A stretch of DNA of 64,000 nt, taken from positions 135,472 to 199,471 of the forward strand of contig NZ_PPQH01000040.1 of the NCBI RefSeq assembly GCF_002902385.1. The letters are read 5' to 3'. Origin of the DNA: Staphylococcus intermedius NCTC 11048. GTDB taxonomy: Bacteria; Bacillota; Bacilli; Staphylococcales; Staphylococcaceae. The position numbers were made by a program, and so were the translations under genes. The notes beneath the pieces are model-generated. The model worked only from the letters and a program-made list of their open reading frames with translations. It did not search any database and was not told the origin of the DNA. This document shows positions 1-9,808 of this stretch, piece by piece (position 1 is the first letter of the stretch; every line of letters starts with the position of its first letter).

Positions 1-16
1 ATAGGAGGCGACAATT

Positions 17-1303
17 TTGCGTTATAATCAATCAATTAAAGCGTTTGAAAAAGCAGAACAACTTATGCCAGGTGGCGTTAACAGCCCCGTACGAGCATTT
101 AAATCAGTAGATACACCAGCGATTTTCATGGCGCGTGGTGAAGGCAGCCGAATTTATGATATTGATGGCAATGAATATATCGACTATGTGCTCAGTTGGG
201 GGCCACTGATTTTAGGTCATCGTGATCCTAAGGTAATTGAAGCGATTCATGATGTGGTAGAACGCGGCACAAGCTTTGGAGCATCTACTTTAGAAGAAAA
301 TCGTTTAGCTGAATTAGTGATTGAGCGTGTTCCTTCTATTGAAAAAGTGAGAATGGTGTCTTCTGGGACTGAAGCAACATTGGACACATTACGTTTAGCG
401 CGTGGTTACACTGGTAAAAACAAAATCATTAAATTTGAAGGAAACTATCACGGTCATAGTGATTCGTTGCTAATTAAAGCGGGTTCTGGTGTAGCAACTT
501 TAGGCTTACCAGATTCACCAGGTGTTCCAGAAGGTACGGCTAAAAATACGATTACTGTCCCTTATAATGATTTAGAAGCTGTTAAATATGCTTTTGAAGA
601 ATTTGGTGACGATATTGCAGCAGTGATTGTAGAGCCGGTTTCAGGAAATATGGGTGTAGTACCACCTATTAATGATTTCTTGCAAGGCTTACGTGATATT
701 ACGAAAGAAAATGATGCTTTACTTATTTTTGATGAGGTCATGACAGGATTTCGCGTAGGTTACAACTGTGCACAAGGTTACTTTAACGTTATTCCAGATT
801 TAACGTGCCTAGGTAAAGTGATTGGTGGCGGTTTGCCAGTAGGTGCTTTCGGCGGACGTAAAGAAATTATGGATCACATTGCACCGAGTGGCGACATTTA
901 TCAAGCGGGTACATTGTCAGGTAATCCGTTAGCAATGACAAGTGGTTATATGACATTAAGCCAACTCACACCAGAAAGTTATGACTATTTTAATGAACTG
1001 GGTGATATGTTAGAACAAGGATTAACTGAAATTTTTGGTAAACATCAAGTGCCATTAACAGTGAATAGAGCCGGTTCGATGATTGGTTTCTTCTTAAATG
1101 AAGGACCAGTAACAAACTTTAAAGAGGCGAACCAATCTGATTTAGCATTGTTTAGTCAACTGTATCGTGAACTTGCCGAACAAGGCATCTTTCTGCCGCC
1201 ATCACAATTTGAAGGCATGTTTCTATCGACTGCACATACAAAAGAAGACATTGAAAAAACATTGCACGCTTTTGACGTGGCGTTAGAGCGTATCGGTAAA
1301 TAA
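17..1303 (+). CDS. hemL: Glutamate-1-semialdehyde 2,1-aminomutase
   Basis: PLP enzyme that converts glutamate-1-semialdehyde to 5-aminolevulinate in the C5 heme pathway (cytosol). The 428-aa length is normal for the family. Visible motifs are SSGTEAT (about 115-121), the FDEVMTGFR strand that contacts PLP (about 238-246), and the PLP lysine K267 in [12 protein letters not shown]. The start is TTG, supported by a strong GGAGG at 4-8; no ATG in frame fits better. In staphylococci this is the last gene of hemAXCDBL, so the rest of the operon should lie just upstream of the window. A terminator follows at 1324. Identification is firm. Confidence 0.97.
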   Translation: MRYNQSIKAFEKAEQLMPGGVNSPVRAFKSVDTPAIFMARGEGSRIYDIDGNEYIDYVLSWGPLILGHRDPKVIEAIHDVVERGTSFGASTLEENRLAELVIERVPSIEKVRMVSSGTEATLDTLRLARGYTGKNKIIKFEGNYHGHSDSLLIKAGSGVATLGLPDSPGVPEGTAKNTITVPYNDLEAVKYAFEEFGDDIAAVIVEPVSGNMGVVPPINDFLQGLRDITKENDALLIFDEVMTGFRVGYNCAQGYFNVIPDLTCLGKVIGGGLPVGAFGGRKEIMDHIAPSGDIYQAGTLSGNPLAMTSGYMTLSQLTPESYDYFNELGDMLEQGLTEIFGKHQVPLTVNRAGSMIGFFLNEGPVTNFKEANQSDLALFSQLYRELAEQGIFLPPSQFEGMFLSTAHTKEDIEKTLHAFDVALERIGK

Positions 1304-1323
1304 TTGTATAACGAATTCGAATG

Positions 1324-1357
1324 AGGTTGGGGACATGTTTTCCCGACCTTTATTTTT
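1324..1357 (+). terminator. Rho-independent terminator after hemL
   Basis: AGGTTGGG (1324-1331) pairs with CCCGACCT (1342-1349), with one G-T pair, followed by a T-rich run. It closes the heme operon. Confidence 0.8.
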
Positions 1358-1449
1358 GTGATGATGTAAAATGGATGAAAGCATGAACGCTTTGATTTTA
1401 TAGTCACGGAACATGGGGGATCACAAGCATTCGCTATAAGTTTTACGAA

Positions 1450-1477
1450 TTGCAAGTTCAATAGAAAAGCGTATAAT
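1450..1477 (+). promoter_or_regulatory. Sigma-A-type promoter for the AbrB-family gene
   Basis: TTGCAA (1450-1455), a 16-base spacer and TATAAT (1472-1477) lie about 90 bases before the start codon at 1565. Seen by eye only. The rest of the 1358-1564 gap shows nothing I recognise. Confidence 0.6.
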
Positions 1478-1564
1478 ATATGATTGCTATGAACACATTG
1501 AAGTCGATTCACAGCGATTTCAACGACGCGATTCACTGTGTTAAAAATGATAGGAGGCGAGGCC

Positions 1565-2662
1565 ATGGCACAAAATAAATTGTTCAATAATATACTTGTT
1601 TTAGTTATTGCGGTTTTATTTGGTTGGATATTGTTTGCATTGCATATCATGTTGCCATGGATGTTTGGCCCAATATTGGCGAGTATTTTTGTCGTTAAAG
1701 TTTTGAAACGAGATGTTCAGTGGCCGTTTTGGTTAAGTGAACTGGGGTTAATTATGCTTGGTGTTCAGATTGGGACGTCATTTACTAGAAGTGTGACAAG
1801 TGATATTAAAGATGACTGGCTCGCAATTGTTGTGGTGAGTGTACTCATATTACTGTTAGCACTTGTCGTCTCTATTGGTTTTAGAAAAATCGCACAGGTT
1901 AATCGTGAAACGGCTATTTTAAGTGTGATTCCTGGGGCGTTAAGTCAGATGATTGTCATGGCTGAAGAAAATAAAAAAGCGGACATTCTTGTTGTGAGTT
2001 TAACACAAACATCACGTGTCATTTTCGTCGTATTGTTAGTGCCATTAATCTCATTTTTCTTTAAAACCGATCACTCGAATCGTGGCTCGCAAATGAATGT
2101 GCAATATTTAACAGATGTTTTAACCATTCAACACGTCATGTTTATCGCAATAGGCATTGCAGTCGTATATATGCTCATGAAGTGGATTCATTTTCCTACT
2201 AAAATGTTAATGGCACCTATTATCGTGCTCATTATTTGGAATTTTGTAACGAATCTCACTTTTACGCTTGATGCGCCAATCATTGCAGGTGCACAAATTA
2301 TATATATGATTCGTGTTGGTATTCAAATCGCACATTTAACGGATCAATTAAGAGGGCGAATTGCAGTCGCGATCGCTTATCAAAATGTCATGCTTATTTT
2401 GGGTGCCTTAGTAATGGTTTATCTCGTTCAATTTATTAATCATGCTTCTATTGATGAGTTGTTCTTAGGTGCAGCACCTGGTGGAATGAGTCAAATTGTC
2501 TTGGTTGCGTTAGATATCGGTGCGGACGTTGCGATGATATCAAGTTATCATATTTTTCGTATATTCTTTATTTTATTTTTAATTGCGCCACTTGTAAGCT
2601 GGTATTTGAAATATTTGGAGCGTAAAAATAGTGATTATAAAAATGAAGGAGATCGGACATAA
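1565..2662 (+). CDS. AbrB-family (AbrB duplication) membrane protein
   Basis: Integral membrane protein of 365 aa with about ten hydrophobic segments. It belongs to the family once called putative ammonia monooxygenase (AbrB duplication, PF05145), which has nothing to do with the AbrB transcription factor. The internal duplication is visible: a PGALSQ motif in the first half and PGGMSQ in the second, each at the edge of a membrane helix. I chose the ATG at 1565 because AGGAGGCGA sits at 1552-1560; an upstream in-frame start at 1538 has no ribosome binding site. The gene stands alone between a terminator and a convergent gene. Function and substrate are unknown. Confidence 0.82.
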   Translation: MAQNKLFNNILVLVIAVLFGWILFALHIMLPWMFGPILASIFVVKVLKRDVQWPFWLSELGLIMLGVQIGTSFTRSVTSDIKDDWLAIVVVSVLILLLALVVSIGFRKIAQVNRETAILSVIPGALSQMIVMAEENKKADILVVSLTQTSRVIFVVLLVPLISFFFKTDHSNRGSQMNVQYLTDVLTIQHVMFIAIGIAVVYMLMKWIHFPTKMLMAPIIVLIIWNFVTNLTFTLDAPIIAGAQIIYMIRVGIQIAHLTDQLRGRIAVAIAYQNVMLILGALVMVYLVQFINHASIDELFLGAAPGGMSQIVLVALDIGADVAMISSYHIFRIFFILFLIAPLVSWYLKYLERKNSDYKNEGDRT

Positions 2663-2706
2663 AAAAGGAAGGGGGTGGGAAAACTTAATCTCCCATTCCC
2701 TTTTTT
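2661..2706. terminator. Bidirectional terminator between convergent genes
   Basis: GGGGGTGGGA (2671-2680) pairs with TCCCATTCCC (2691-2700). The stem is flanked by an A-run on the left and a T-run on the right, so it can stop transcription from both the AbrB-type gene and tag. Its 5' arm and loop closely match the terminator at 32881-32927. Confidence 0.8.
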
Positions 2707-2751
2707 GATGGAATGATTGATGGTGACATTGAAAGGTTTTACTATCCTCGT

Positions 2752-3300
2752 CTAACGATTCGGACATGATACTAAATGACTGTTATACATACCAGCAGCT
2801 TCCATAAACGAAAATGCTGTGACAGGACCGATAAACTTAAATCCATATTTTTTTAATGCTTTCGATAATGCTTTTGCAGTGTCATCTACAGTAATACGTT
2901 CTTCAACGGACTGATATTTAAAATCAACCGGTTGACCGTCGACAAATGACCAAAGAAATGCGCTGAAGCTATCGTAATCTTTCTCAATTTGAATATAGCC
3001 TTTTGCTTGTGCAACGATTGCTTCTAACTTAGGACGATGGTGTATGATATTGGGGAATGACATTAAAGCATCAATATCTTCATCGCGCATTTGTGCAATT
3101 TGATATGGGTCGAAATTGTGAAACGCCTGTTGATAGGCTTCTTTCTTTTTTAAAATAGTTAACCACGAAAGACCCGCATGTTGTGATTCTAGAGCTAACA
3201 ACTCAAATAAAGCGAGTGAATCATACAGTGGCTTGCCCCAGAAGTGATCGTGATAATCGAGATAAAGTGGATCTTTTGTACCAAATGCACATGGGTTCAT
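2752..3300 (-). CDS. tag: DNA-3-methyladenine glycosylase I
   Basis: Base-excision repair enzyme that removes 3-methyladenine from alkylated DNA. The 182-aa protein keeps the zinc ligands known from E. coli Tag at the same numbering: C4, H17, H175 and C179. The catalytic-pocket glutamate E38 lies in ALESQHAGLSW. It is transcribed opposite to its neighbours, starting just upstream of the divergent valS leader, and the hairpin at 2661-2706 lies just past its 3' end. Intact and firmly identified. Confidence 0.96.
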   Translation of the reverse strand: MNPCAFGTKDPLYLDYHDHFWGKPLYDSLALFELLALESQHAGLSWLTILKKKEAYQQAFHNFDPYQIAQMRDEDIDALMSFPNIIHHRPKLEAIVAQAKGYIQIEKDYDSFSAFLWSFVDGQPVDFKYQSVEERITVDDTAKALSKALKKYGFKFIGPVTAFSFMEAAGMYNSHLVSCPNR

Positions 3301-3319
3301 GTTTTCGTTCCTCCTTGTA

Positions 3320-3348
3320 TTGACTTCATTGTCGTTTCAGTATACTAT
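3320..3348 (+). promoter_or_regulatory. Promoter of the valS leader
   Basis: TTGACT (3320-3325) is followed by TATACT (3341-3346, 15-base spacer) overlapping TACTAT (3343-3348, 17-base spacer). It lies between tag and the T-box leader. Transcription would begin near 3355. Confidence 0.55.
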
Positions 3349-3352
3349 AAGA

Positions 3353-3605
3353 ATGAAATTAAAAATAGTGTGAGGGAAGAGTAAGTTATTCACTTTTTTT
3401 AGAGAGTGCATGGTTGCTGAAAATGCATAAAAGTTTTAACTGAAGGTAGCCCGTTTCGAACTTTAATTGAACTCAGAGTAGGTTAAAGCGTGTCATGAGC
3501 GTTAATCATAAGAGAGCAGTAGTGTGGGTTTGTTATGTCCACATTATTGAATATAGGTGGTACCGCGGAACATCCGTCCTATTTTGGACAGGTGTTTTTT
3601 TATTT
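3353..3605 (+). ncRNA. T-box riboswitch, valyl-tRNA type
   Basis: The 5' leader of valS senses uncharged tRNA. The T-box sequence AGGTGGTACCGCG lies at 3555-3567, followed by a terminator hairpin (ACATCCGTCC with GGACAGGTGT, about 3571-3594) and a T-run. The Stem I apical loop is probably GGTTGCTGAAA near 3411, closed by GCAT/ATGC. Downstream of it GAAGGTAGC (about 3442-3450) places GTA, a valine codon, in the specifier position, agreeing with the gene that follows. The Stem I assignment is by eye. Confidence 0.9.
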
Positions 3606-3622
3606 TATTGGAGGGATTTTTA

Positions 3623-6253
3623 ATGGAAATGAAACCGAAATATAATCCGCAAGAAGTTGAAGCGGGTCGATATCAAAAATGGTTAGATCAAGAATTATTT
3701 AAACCAAATGAAAAGTCAGATCAACCTACATATACAATTGTGATTCCACCGCCGAACGTAACTGGAAAGTTGCATTTAGGGCATGCATGGGATACAACAT
3801 TGCAAGATATTTTAACGCGTATGAAACGTATGCAAGGCTATGAAACACTTTATTTACCTGGTATGGACCATGCTGGTATTGCAACTCAAGCGAAAGTAGA
3901 AGCGAAAATGAGAGAAGAAGGCATTTCTCGTCACGATATTGGACGTGAAAAGTTTCTTGAAAAAGCTTGGGAATGGAAAGAAGAATACGCATCATTTATC
4001 CGTCAACAATGGGCGAAGTTAGGTCTTGGTTTAGATTATTCTAGAGAGCGTTTTACGTTGGACGCTGGCCTAAGCAAAGCTGTGCGTAAAGTGTTCGTTG
4101 ATATGTACAATAAAGGATTGATTTATCGTGGTGAGCGTATCATTAACTGGGATCCAGCTGCGAGAACAGCATTGTCTGATATTGAAGTTGTTCATGAAGA
4201 CGTAAATGGTAAGTTTTATCACTTCAAATATCCATTTGCTGATGGTGAAGGTTATATGGAAATTGCAACGACACGTCCTGAAACGATGCTAGGTGATACA
4301 GCGATTGTCGTTAATCCTGATGACGAACGTTACCAAGATGTGATCGGCAAAAAAGTCATTTTACCTATCGTTGGTCGCGAATTGCCAATTATTGCAGATG
4401 ATTATGTAGACAAAGAGTTCGGTAGTGGTGCGATGAAAGTAACACCTGCACATGACCCGAATGACTTTGAAATTGGGAATCGCCACGATTTAGAACGTAT
4501 TGTTGTAATGGATGAAGCGGGTCGCATGAACGCTGAAGCCGGCAAATATGAAGGCATGGACCGTTTTGAGTGTCGTAAACAACTTGTTAAAGACTTGTTA
4601 GAAGAAGGTTTAGTCATTAAAATCGATGACCATGTACATTCAGTAGGTCATTCTGAACGTTCAGGTGCTGTTGTTGAGCCTTATTTATCGACGCAATGGT
4701 TCGTTAAAATGGCGCCACTTGCTGAACAAGCATTAAACAATCAAAAAACAGATGGACGTATTGATTTTGTACCACCACGTTTCGAAAAAACATTCAATCG
4801 ATGGATGGAAGAAATTCGTGACTGGACAATCTCAAGACAATTATGGTGGGGACATCAAATTCCTGCATGGTACCATAATGAAACAGGTGAAATTTTTGTT
4901 GGCGAAGAAGCACCAGACGATATTGAAAATTGGACACAAGATGAAGATGTCCTTGATACGTGGTTCTCTAGTGCGTTATGGCCATTTTCAACACTCGGTT
5001 GGCCGAATGAAGAGGCAGAAGACTTTAAACGTTTCTATCCAACGAATGTATTAGTAACGGGATACGACATTATTTTCTTCTGGGTTGCACGTATGATTTT
5101 CCAAGGTTTAGAGTTCACAGGACAAAAGCCATTTAATGACGTTTTATTACATGGTTTAGTCCGTGCTGAAGATGGGCGCAAAATGAGTAAGTCATTAGGT
5201 AACGGTGTGGACCCAATGGACGTCATTGATCAATATGGTGCTGACAGTCTTCGTTATTTCTTGGCAACAGGTTCTTCACCAGGTCATGACTTACGTTATT
5301 CAACAGAAAAAGTTGAATCAGTATGGAACTTCATAAATAAAATTTGGAATGCTGCACGTTTTAGTTTGATGAATATTGGTGACACATTCAAATTTGAAGA
5401 TATTGATTTATCAGGCAATTTATCAGTTGCAGATCAATGGATATTGACGCGCTTGAATGAAACGATTGAAACGGTCACACAGCTAAGCGACAAGTACGAA
5501 TTTGGCGAAGTGGGTCGCGTATTGTATAATTTTATTTGGGACGAGTTCTGTGACTGGTACATTGAAATGAGTAAAATTCCAATGAACGGTGACGATGAAG
5601 ATCAGAAAAATGTGACGCGTTCTGTATTAAGCTATACTTTAGATCGAATGATGCGTTTATTACATCCATTTATGCCGTTTGTCACTGAACACATTTGGCA
5701 AAACTTACCGCACGAAGGTGAATCTATTGTGACAAGTGCATGGCCAACAGTGGATCAATCATTGATGTTTGAAGAAAGTAAAGATGTGATGGAACAATTA
5801 GTGGAAATTATTAAATCTGTCCGTCAATCACGTTTAGAAGTGAATACTCCTTTATCTAAAGAGATTCCAATTAAAATTCAAGCTAAAAATGATACAGTTC
5901 AACAATTATTAAAGACAAACCAACATTACTTGGAACGCTTCTGTAACCCAAGTATCCTTGAAATTGAAACACAAATTGATATTCCGGATAAAGCAATGAC
6001 GACTGTCGTTGCTGCAGGTGAAGTTATTTTACCTATTGAAGGTCTCATTGATATGGACAAGGAATTAGAACGTCTAGAGAAAGATTTACAAAAATGGCAA
6101 AAAGAGTTAGATCGCGTTAATAAAAAATTATCAAACGACAACTTTGTGAATAAAGCACCTGAGCACGTCATTAATGAAGAAAAAGAGAAACAAGTAAAAT
6201 ATCAAGAGAAGTATGATGGTGTTAAGGCGAGAATCGAACAATTAAAAGCGTAG
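3623..6253 (+). CDS. valS: Valyl-tRNA synthetase
   Basis: Class I aminoacyl-tRNA synthetase charging tRNA-Val. The 876-aa length equals that of the S. aureus enzyme. The HIGH-type motif appears as GKLHLGHAW near residue 50 and KMSKS as [11 protein letters not shown] near 525. The editing domain lies between them, and a charged coiled-coil arm ends the protein. The ATG at 3623 follows GGAGGG; an upstream in-frame GTG at 3557 lies inside the T-box itself and is rejected. It is controlled by the T-box leader and transcribed with folC, which begins 11 bases after the stop. Confidence 0.98.
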   Translation: MEMKPKYNPQEVEAGRYQKWLDQELFKPNEKSDQPTYTIVIPPPNVTGKLHLGHAWDTTLQDILTRMKRMQGYETLYLPGMDHAGIATQAKVEAKMREEGISRHDIGREKFLEKAWEWKEEYASFIRQQWAKLGLGLDYSRERFTLDAGLSKAVRKVFVDMYNKGLIYRGERIINWDPAARTALSDIEVVHEDVNGKFYHFKYPFADGEGYMEIATTRPETMLGDTAIVVNPDDERYQDVIGKKVILPIVGRELPIIADDYVDKEFGSGAMKVTPAHDPNDFEIGNRHDLERIVVMDEAGRMNAEAGKYEGMDRFECRKQLVKDLLEEGLVIKIDDHVHSVGHSERSGAVVEPYLSTQWFVKMAPLAEQALNNQKTDGRIDFVPPRFEKTFNRWMEEIRDWTISRQLWWGHQIPAWYHNETGEIFVGEEAPDDIENWTQDEDVLDTWFSSALWPFSTLGWPNEEAEDFKRFYPTNVLVTGYDIIFFWVARMIFQGLEFTGQKPFNDVLLHGLVRAEDGRKMSKSLGNGVDPMDVIDQYGADSLRYFLATGSSPGHDLRYSTEKVESVWNFINKIWNAARFSLMNIGDTFKFEDIDLSGNLSVADQWILTRLNETIETVTQLSDKYEFGEVGRVLYNFIWDEFCDWYIEMSKIPMNGDDEDQKNVTRSVLSYTLDRMMRLLHPFMPFVTEHIWQNLPHEGESIVTSAWPTVDQSLMFEESKDVMEQLVEIIKSVRQSRLEVNTPLSKEIPIKIQAKNDTVQQLLKTNQHYLERFCNPSILEIETQIDIPDKAMTTVVAAGEVILPIEGLIDMDKELERLEKDLQKWQKELDRVNKKLSNDNFVNKAPEHVINEEKEKQVKYQEKYDGVKARIEQLKA

Positions 6254-6264
6254 GAGTCTTAGTT

Positions 6265-7533
6265 ATGAATTATCTAGACAGTTTATATTGGATACATGAA
6301 AGAACAAAATTCGGCATTAAACCAGGTGTAAAACGTATGGAATGGATGCTTGATCAACTTGGTAATCCACAACAGTACATCCGAGCTATTCATGTAGGTG
6401 GAACAAACGGGAAAGGTTCTACCGTTGCATATTTACGTGAAGCTTTACTCAAAAATGATTACCAAGTAGGTACTTTTACGTCTCCATATATCGAAACATT
6501 TAATGAACGAATCAGTTTAAATGGTTTACCAATTACAAACGAAGATATAGTAGCGCTAGTGGCTCGTGTGAAACCGGTGAGTGAAATGATGGAGGAACAA
6601 ACTGAGTTAGGCGTTGCGACCGAATTTGAGATTATCACAACGATGATGTATCTCTATTTCGGCGAGCTTCATCCAGTTGATTTTGTTATTGTTGAAGCCG
6701 GGCTAGGTGTCAAAAACGATTCTACAAATGTGATTCAGCCCTTGATGAGTATTTTAACGAGTATTGGTTTAGATCATACGGACATCCTTGGGCAAACATA
6801 CCTAGACATTGCTAAAGATAAAGCAGCAATTATTAAACCGAAAACGCCAATTGTTTATGCCATTAAAAACGAAGAAGCACTGAAGTATTTTAGAGATACT
6901 GCTGAACGATTAGATGCAAAAGCTTTAGAATTCGATCGCGATATTTTAATTAAATCAGAAGAGGACGAATTCACTTATCGTTATAAAGATTATGAATTAG
7001 AAAACTTAGCGTTAGACATGGTTGGCGAGCACCAAAAGGAAAATGCATCACTCGCCATTACTGCTTTAATTGAGTTGTATGAGCAAGAAAAAATTCAATT
7101 GGACTTCAACAAAATGATTGAAGGGATTGAACATGCATACTGGACTGGTCGAATTGAACGTGTCTCGAATGAACCGCTGATTATTATTGATGGCGCACAT
7201 AATAAAGAAAGTGTTGACGCGTTAGTGGATACAATTGAAAAATATTATGATGCACCCAAAGTTGACATCTTATTTGCAGCCATTGAAGGAAAGCCGATAC
7301 ACCATATGTTAGACGCTTTCCAAAGTATTGCACAGCATATATATGTTACGGGATTTGACTTTCCGAAAGCACTCCCTAAACAGACGTTATATGATGAAGT
7401 TGAATTTGGACAAAAAACGATGGTGGATGATTATGTTTCATTTATCAAAGACTATGATGGTGATGTATTACTGATTACAGGAAGTCTTTATTTCATCAGT
7501 GAAGTTAAATCTAAAGTTGACTTTAATTCATAA
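6265..7533 (+). CDS. folC: Folylpolyglutamate synthase / dihydrofolate synthase
   Basis: Mur-ligase-family enzyme that adds glutamate to folates, and in many bacteria also to dihydropteroate. The 422-aa protein has the ATP-binding loop GGTNGKGST near residues 46-54 and the family's IDGAHN motif near 310. It follows valS at 11 bases, the usual valS-folC pair in Firmicutes, and ends at a strong terminator. Whether it has both activities cannot be told from sequence. Confidence 0.95.
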   Translation: MNYLDSLYWIHERTKFGIKPGVKRMEWMLDQLGNPQQYIRAIHVGGTNGKGSTVAYLREALLKNDYQVGTFTSPYIETFNERISLNGLPITNEDIVALVARVKPVSEMMEEQTELGVATEFEIITTMMYLYFGELHPVDFVIVEAGLGVKNDSTNVIQPLMSILTSIGLDHTDILGQTYLDIAKDKAAIIKPKTPIVYAIKNEEALKYFRDTAERLDAKALEFDRDILIKSEEDEFTYRYKDYELENLALDMVGEHQKENASLAITALIELYEQEKIQLDFNKMIEGIEHAYWTGRIERVSNEPLIIIDGAHNKESVDALVDTIEKYYDAPKVDILFAAIEGKPIHHMLDAFQSIAQHIYVTGFDFPKALPKQTLYDEVEFGQKTMVDDYVSFIKDYDGDVLLITGSLYFISEVKSKVDFNS

Positions 7534-7540
7534 AAATTGA

Positions 7541-7591
7541 ACCACCTTAAATGTATTTCGAAAAATCGAGATATATTTAAGGTGGTTTTTC
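7541..7591 (+). terminator. Terminator after folC
   Basis: A 16-bp stem, ACCACCTTAAATGTAT (7541-7556) with ATATATTTAAGGTGGT (7571-7586), is followed by a T-run. Confidence 0.9.
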
Positions 7592-7725
7592 ATTCTATTC
7601 ATTTTTAGCGCAGCAAATAATGATTTCTGGCGATTTGACGCTTTACATCGTTGTGCATATAATAAATGCATTCAATGAAATGCCGGTGTTGTGACAAGAT
7701 TCGACGGCGTTGTGGAGGTGTGTGA

Positions 7726-8442
7726 ATGATTGTCGCTTTATTATTTGGTGGCAGTATTTTAATGAGCTTCTTACTGCAATTTGCTGACCATCCTTCATTA
7801 AAACTAAAATATTGCTTTCAAAGATCAAAGTGTGAAACGTGTCATCAAGAGTTAAACTTAATCGATTTAATACCTATTTTTAGTTTTTGTCGGTTAAAAG
7901 GAAGGTGTCGTCATTGCCAACATCAGATTCCTTTATCGCTACTTGTAGGTGAAGTTTTAGGTGGACTTTTGATGGTTTATCCCTTATTAATGCCTGTATA
8001 CATTCCGCTTTGTACATTTTACACGATGACCATACTCCTACTTGCTATTGCAATTATAGATGTCCAAACACAAATGATTCCTCACAGATATCTTGCTTTA
8101 ATCTGCATTTTGTTAGTGACATTACACCCATCATTTTATTTAGACGTACCTCACATGTTACTTTGGTTGACCGTTTTTCTTCTAGGGTGCATTCAACAAA
8201 ATTATATTGGTATGGGAGATATTAAACTGTTCCTCGTCGTCATTTTCTTTTTTCCAATGTCGTTTTTACTTTTGTTTTTAGAACTCATTTTTCCAATAGG
8301 TTTATTATTATTACCGATTTCATTCGTGTTCAAATGGATACAACAAAGGCGTGTACCACTTGCGCCTGCAATTTTCATCGCTTTTTTTATTGTTTCTACG
8401 CTATATCCGCGATTGATTTCGTTTTATGGAGGATTTTTATGA
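7726..8442 (+). CDS. comC: Type IV prepilin peptidase ComC
   Basis: Membrane aspartic protease that cuts and methylates type IV pilin-like proteins; in Gram-positives it processes ComG pseudopilins for DNA uptake. In 238 aa I see two CxxC pairs (C36/C39 and C61/C64), the first catalytic aspartate D112 in AIIDVQT, and the GMGD motif at 162-165. About seven hydrophobic segments fit the family. The ATG at 7726 follows GGAGGTGTG. The stop overlaps the radC start (ATGA), so the two are translationally coupled. It appears intact, which together with comEA at the far end suggests a conserved competence machinery. Confidence 0.93.
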   Translation: MIVALLFGGSILMSFLLQFADHPSLKLKYCFQRSKCETCHQELNLIDLIPIFSFCRLKGRCRHCQHQIPLSLLVGEVLGGLLMVYPLLMPVYIPLCTFYTMTILLLAIAIIDVQTQMIPHRYLALICILLVTLHPSFYLDVPHMLLWLTVFLLGCIQQNYIGMGDIKLFLVVIFFFPMSFLLLFLELIFPIGLLLLPISFVFKWIQQRRVPLAPAIFIAFFIVSTLYPRLISFYGGFL

Positions 8443-9122
8443 CACGTATTCAAGACTTATCATCCAATGAAAAACCGAAAGAGCGTCTTGTTCAATTTGG
8501 GAGTCAAGCGCTATCAAATACTGAACTACTTGCGATTATTATTAACACGGGTAGCAAAGGTTGTTCAAGTATACAAGTTGCTTCGAATATTTTAGCGCAA
8601 TGTCAATCGTTAACAACACTTCGAAATATGTCTTTAGTTGAATTAGAAAGGTTTGTTGGCATTGGACACAATAAAGCAATAACATTACTCGCTGTATTTG
8701 AACTATCACGTCGCTTAGGAGAGGATAAAAAGCAGTATTTATCTGAACCCATTCATTCTCCTAGCCAAATTGCAGAACGTTACTATACGAAATTTAAGGA
8801 TTATGATCAAGAACACTTTATTTTACTCATTTTAAATACGAAAAACCAAATTGTACATGAACAAACACTGTTTATAGGAACATTAAATAGTGCCATCATA
8901 CATCCTAGAGAGGTGTTTAAAACAGCTTTGAAGTGGTCAGCTAACGCCATTATTGTTATTCATAACCATCCATCAGGTGATGCGACACCTTCAGAAGCAG
9001 ATATTGAAACGACAAAACGCTTGATTGCGTGTGGAGATGCAATGGGGATAGAGCTATTAGATCATATTGTGATTGGAGAAACATCTTATGTATCAATTGT
9101 GAGCACGATTAACGAAACGTAA
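8439..9122 (+). CDS. radC: RadC family JAMM/MPN+ protein
   Basis: Protein of 227 aa with an N-terminal helix-hairpin-helix-like part and a C-terminal JAB/MPN domain. The metal-binding signature HNHPSGDATPSEAD is complete near residues 170-183. The historical link to DNA repair is doubtful and the true role is unclear. The start at 8439 overlaps the comC stop by four bases and follows TGGAGG; a longer in-frame extension into comC is rejected. Family firm, function uncertain. Confidence 0.94.
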   Translation: MTRIQDLSSNEKPKERLVQFGSQALSNTELLAIIINTGSKGCSSIQVASNILAQCQSLTTLRNMSLVELERFVGIGHNKAITLLAVFELSRRLGEDKKQYLSEPIHSPSQIAERYYTKFKDYDQEHFILLILNTKNQIVHEQTLFIGTLNSAIIHPREVFKTALKWSANAIIVIHNHPSGDATPSEADIETTKRLIACGDAMGIELLDHIVIGETSYVSIVSTINET

Positions 9123-9148
9123 CATGGGAGGAGGATGGGGGATAAAAA

Positions 9149-9410
9149 ATGTTCGGTTATCTAATAGAATCCATACTCCTTAAATCGTCCTTATTAAAGA
9201 TTGTGATACAATTGTCACCAGAGTTTCGTATATGTGGGGGACTTCAACTCAAATGATCTGGGGTGTTGAATACGTTTGATGAATGGCGAATTGGATATGA
9301 TAATCAGGAACCATTATTAAAATCATGAAAGAATGGTTGTTTACTTATAACAATATTTCAGAAATCTCCCATTTATCCAATTGATCTCAAAAATTGTTAA
9401 TTAGAAAAGA
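9149..9410 (+). pseudogene. Possible decayed gene, family unknown
   Basis: A protein-like reading runs from ATG 9149 through an in-frame TGA at 9254 and on past NTFDEWRIGYDN to a second TGA near 9326. Shifting by one base there opens MKEWLFTYNNISE and continues to a further stop. The composition looks like ordinary protein, which suggests a gene broken by stops and a frameshift. I recognise no family and no good ribosome binding site. The reading may be chance. The 9123-9484 gap holds nothing else apart from the hairpin at 9423-9460. Confidence 0.28.
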
Positions 9411-9460
9411 TAAACTTTTGATACGAGGAAATGGGCTTAAATATTCATGCCCATTCTCGT
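9405..9460 (-). terminator. Possible terminator of the small minus-strand gene
   Basis: ACGAGGAAATGGGC (9423-9436) pairs with GCCCATTCTCGT (9449-9460), with a bulge. Read on the minus strand the stem is followed by a moderately U-rich stretch. It lies just past the 3' end of the 51-aa gene. Confidence 0.45.
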
Positions 9461-9484
9461 TTGTGCGCCGCTATCTTCATGTGA

Positions 9485-9640
9485 TTAGAAATAGGTTGCA
9501 ATCCATAAAAATAATTGATACCCAAGATAGACAACTAATATCATTAAGCCGAGTCTAATTAAAAAGCCAATAATTGAAATGCTAATTCTAAATAGTACTA
9601 CGGCCAGTAAAATGATGATAAATAATGCGATTATATTCAT
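9485..9640 (-). CDS. Small hydrophobic membrane protein (51 aa)
   Basis: Reads MNIIALFIIILLAV... and ends ...FLWIATYF, giving 51 residues almost entirely hydrophobic except for two arginines. It should form two closely spaced membrane helices (about 3-18 and 22-50). On the minus strand AGGAG lies 8 bases before the ATG, which makes translation credible. A hairpin follows its 3' end. I do not recognise the family. It could be a staphylococcal membrane microprotein or part of a phage-shock-like or toxin-like group, but nothing nearby decides. Confidence 0.55.
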   Translation of the reverse strand: MNIIALFIIILLAVVLFRISISIIGFLIRLGLMILVVYLGYQLFLWIATYF

Positions 9641-9808
9641 TTGTGTCACTCCTTTATTAATATTGTAGTAAATTTACGAAATATCCACATCGTTCTAAAG
9701 TTATATTTATCATGCTTTGGATGGATGCCTTTAAATATCTTATTCATTATAATATAACGTATAATGTAAAAGAGTAGTGTTGATGATAAAGAATATAGGA
9801 GGGCATTC

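Noticed and set aside
1156-1650. 164-aa minus-strand frame over the end of hemL and the intergenic region
   Set aside because: It spans the hemL terminator and the AbrB-gene promoter, with shadow-like composition.
3557-3622. Earlier GTG start for valS
   Set aside because: It falls within the T-box and terminator; ATG 3623 with GGAGGG fits the known 876-aa length.
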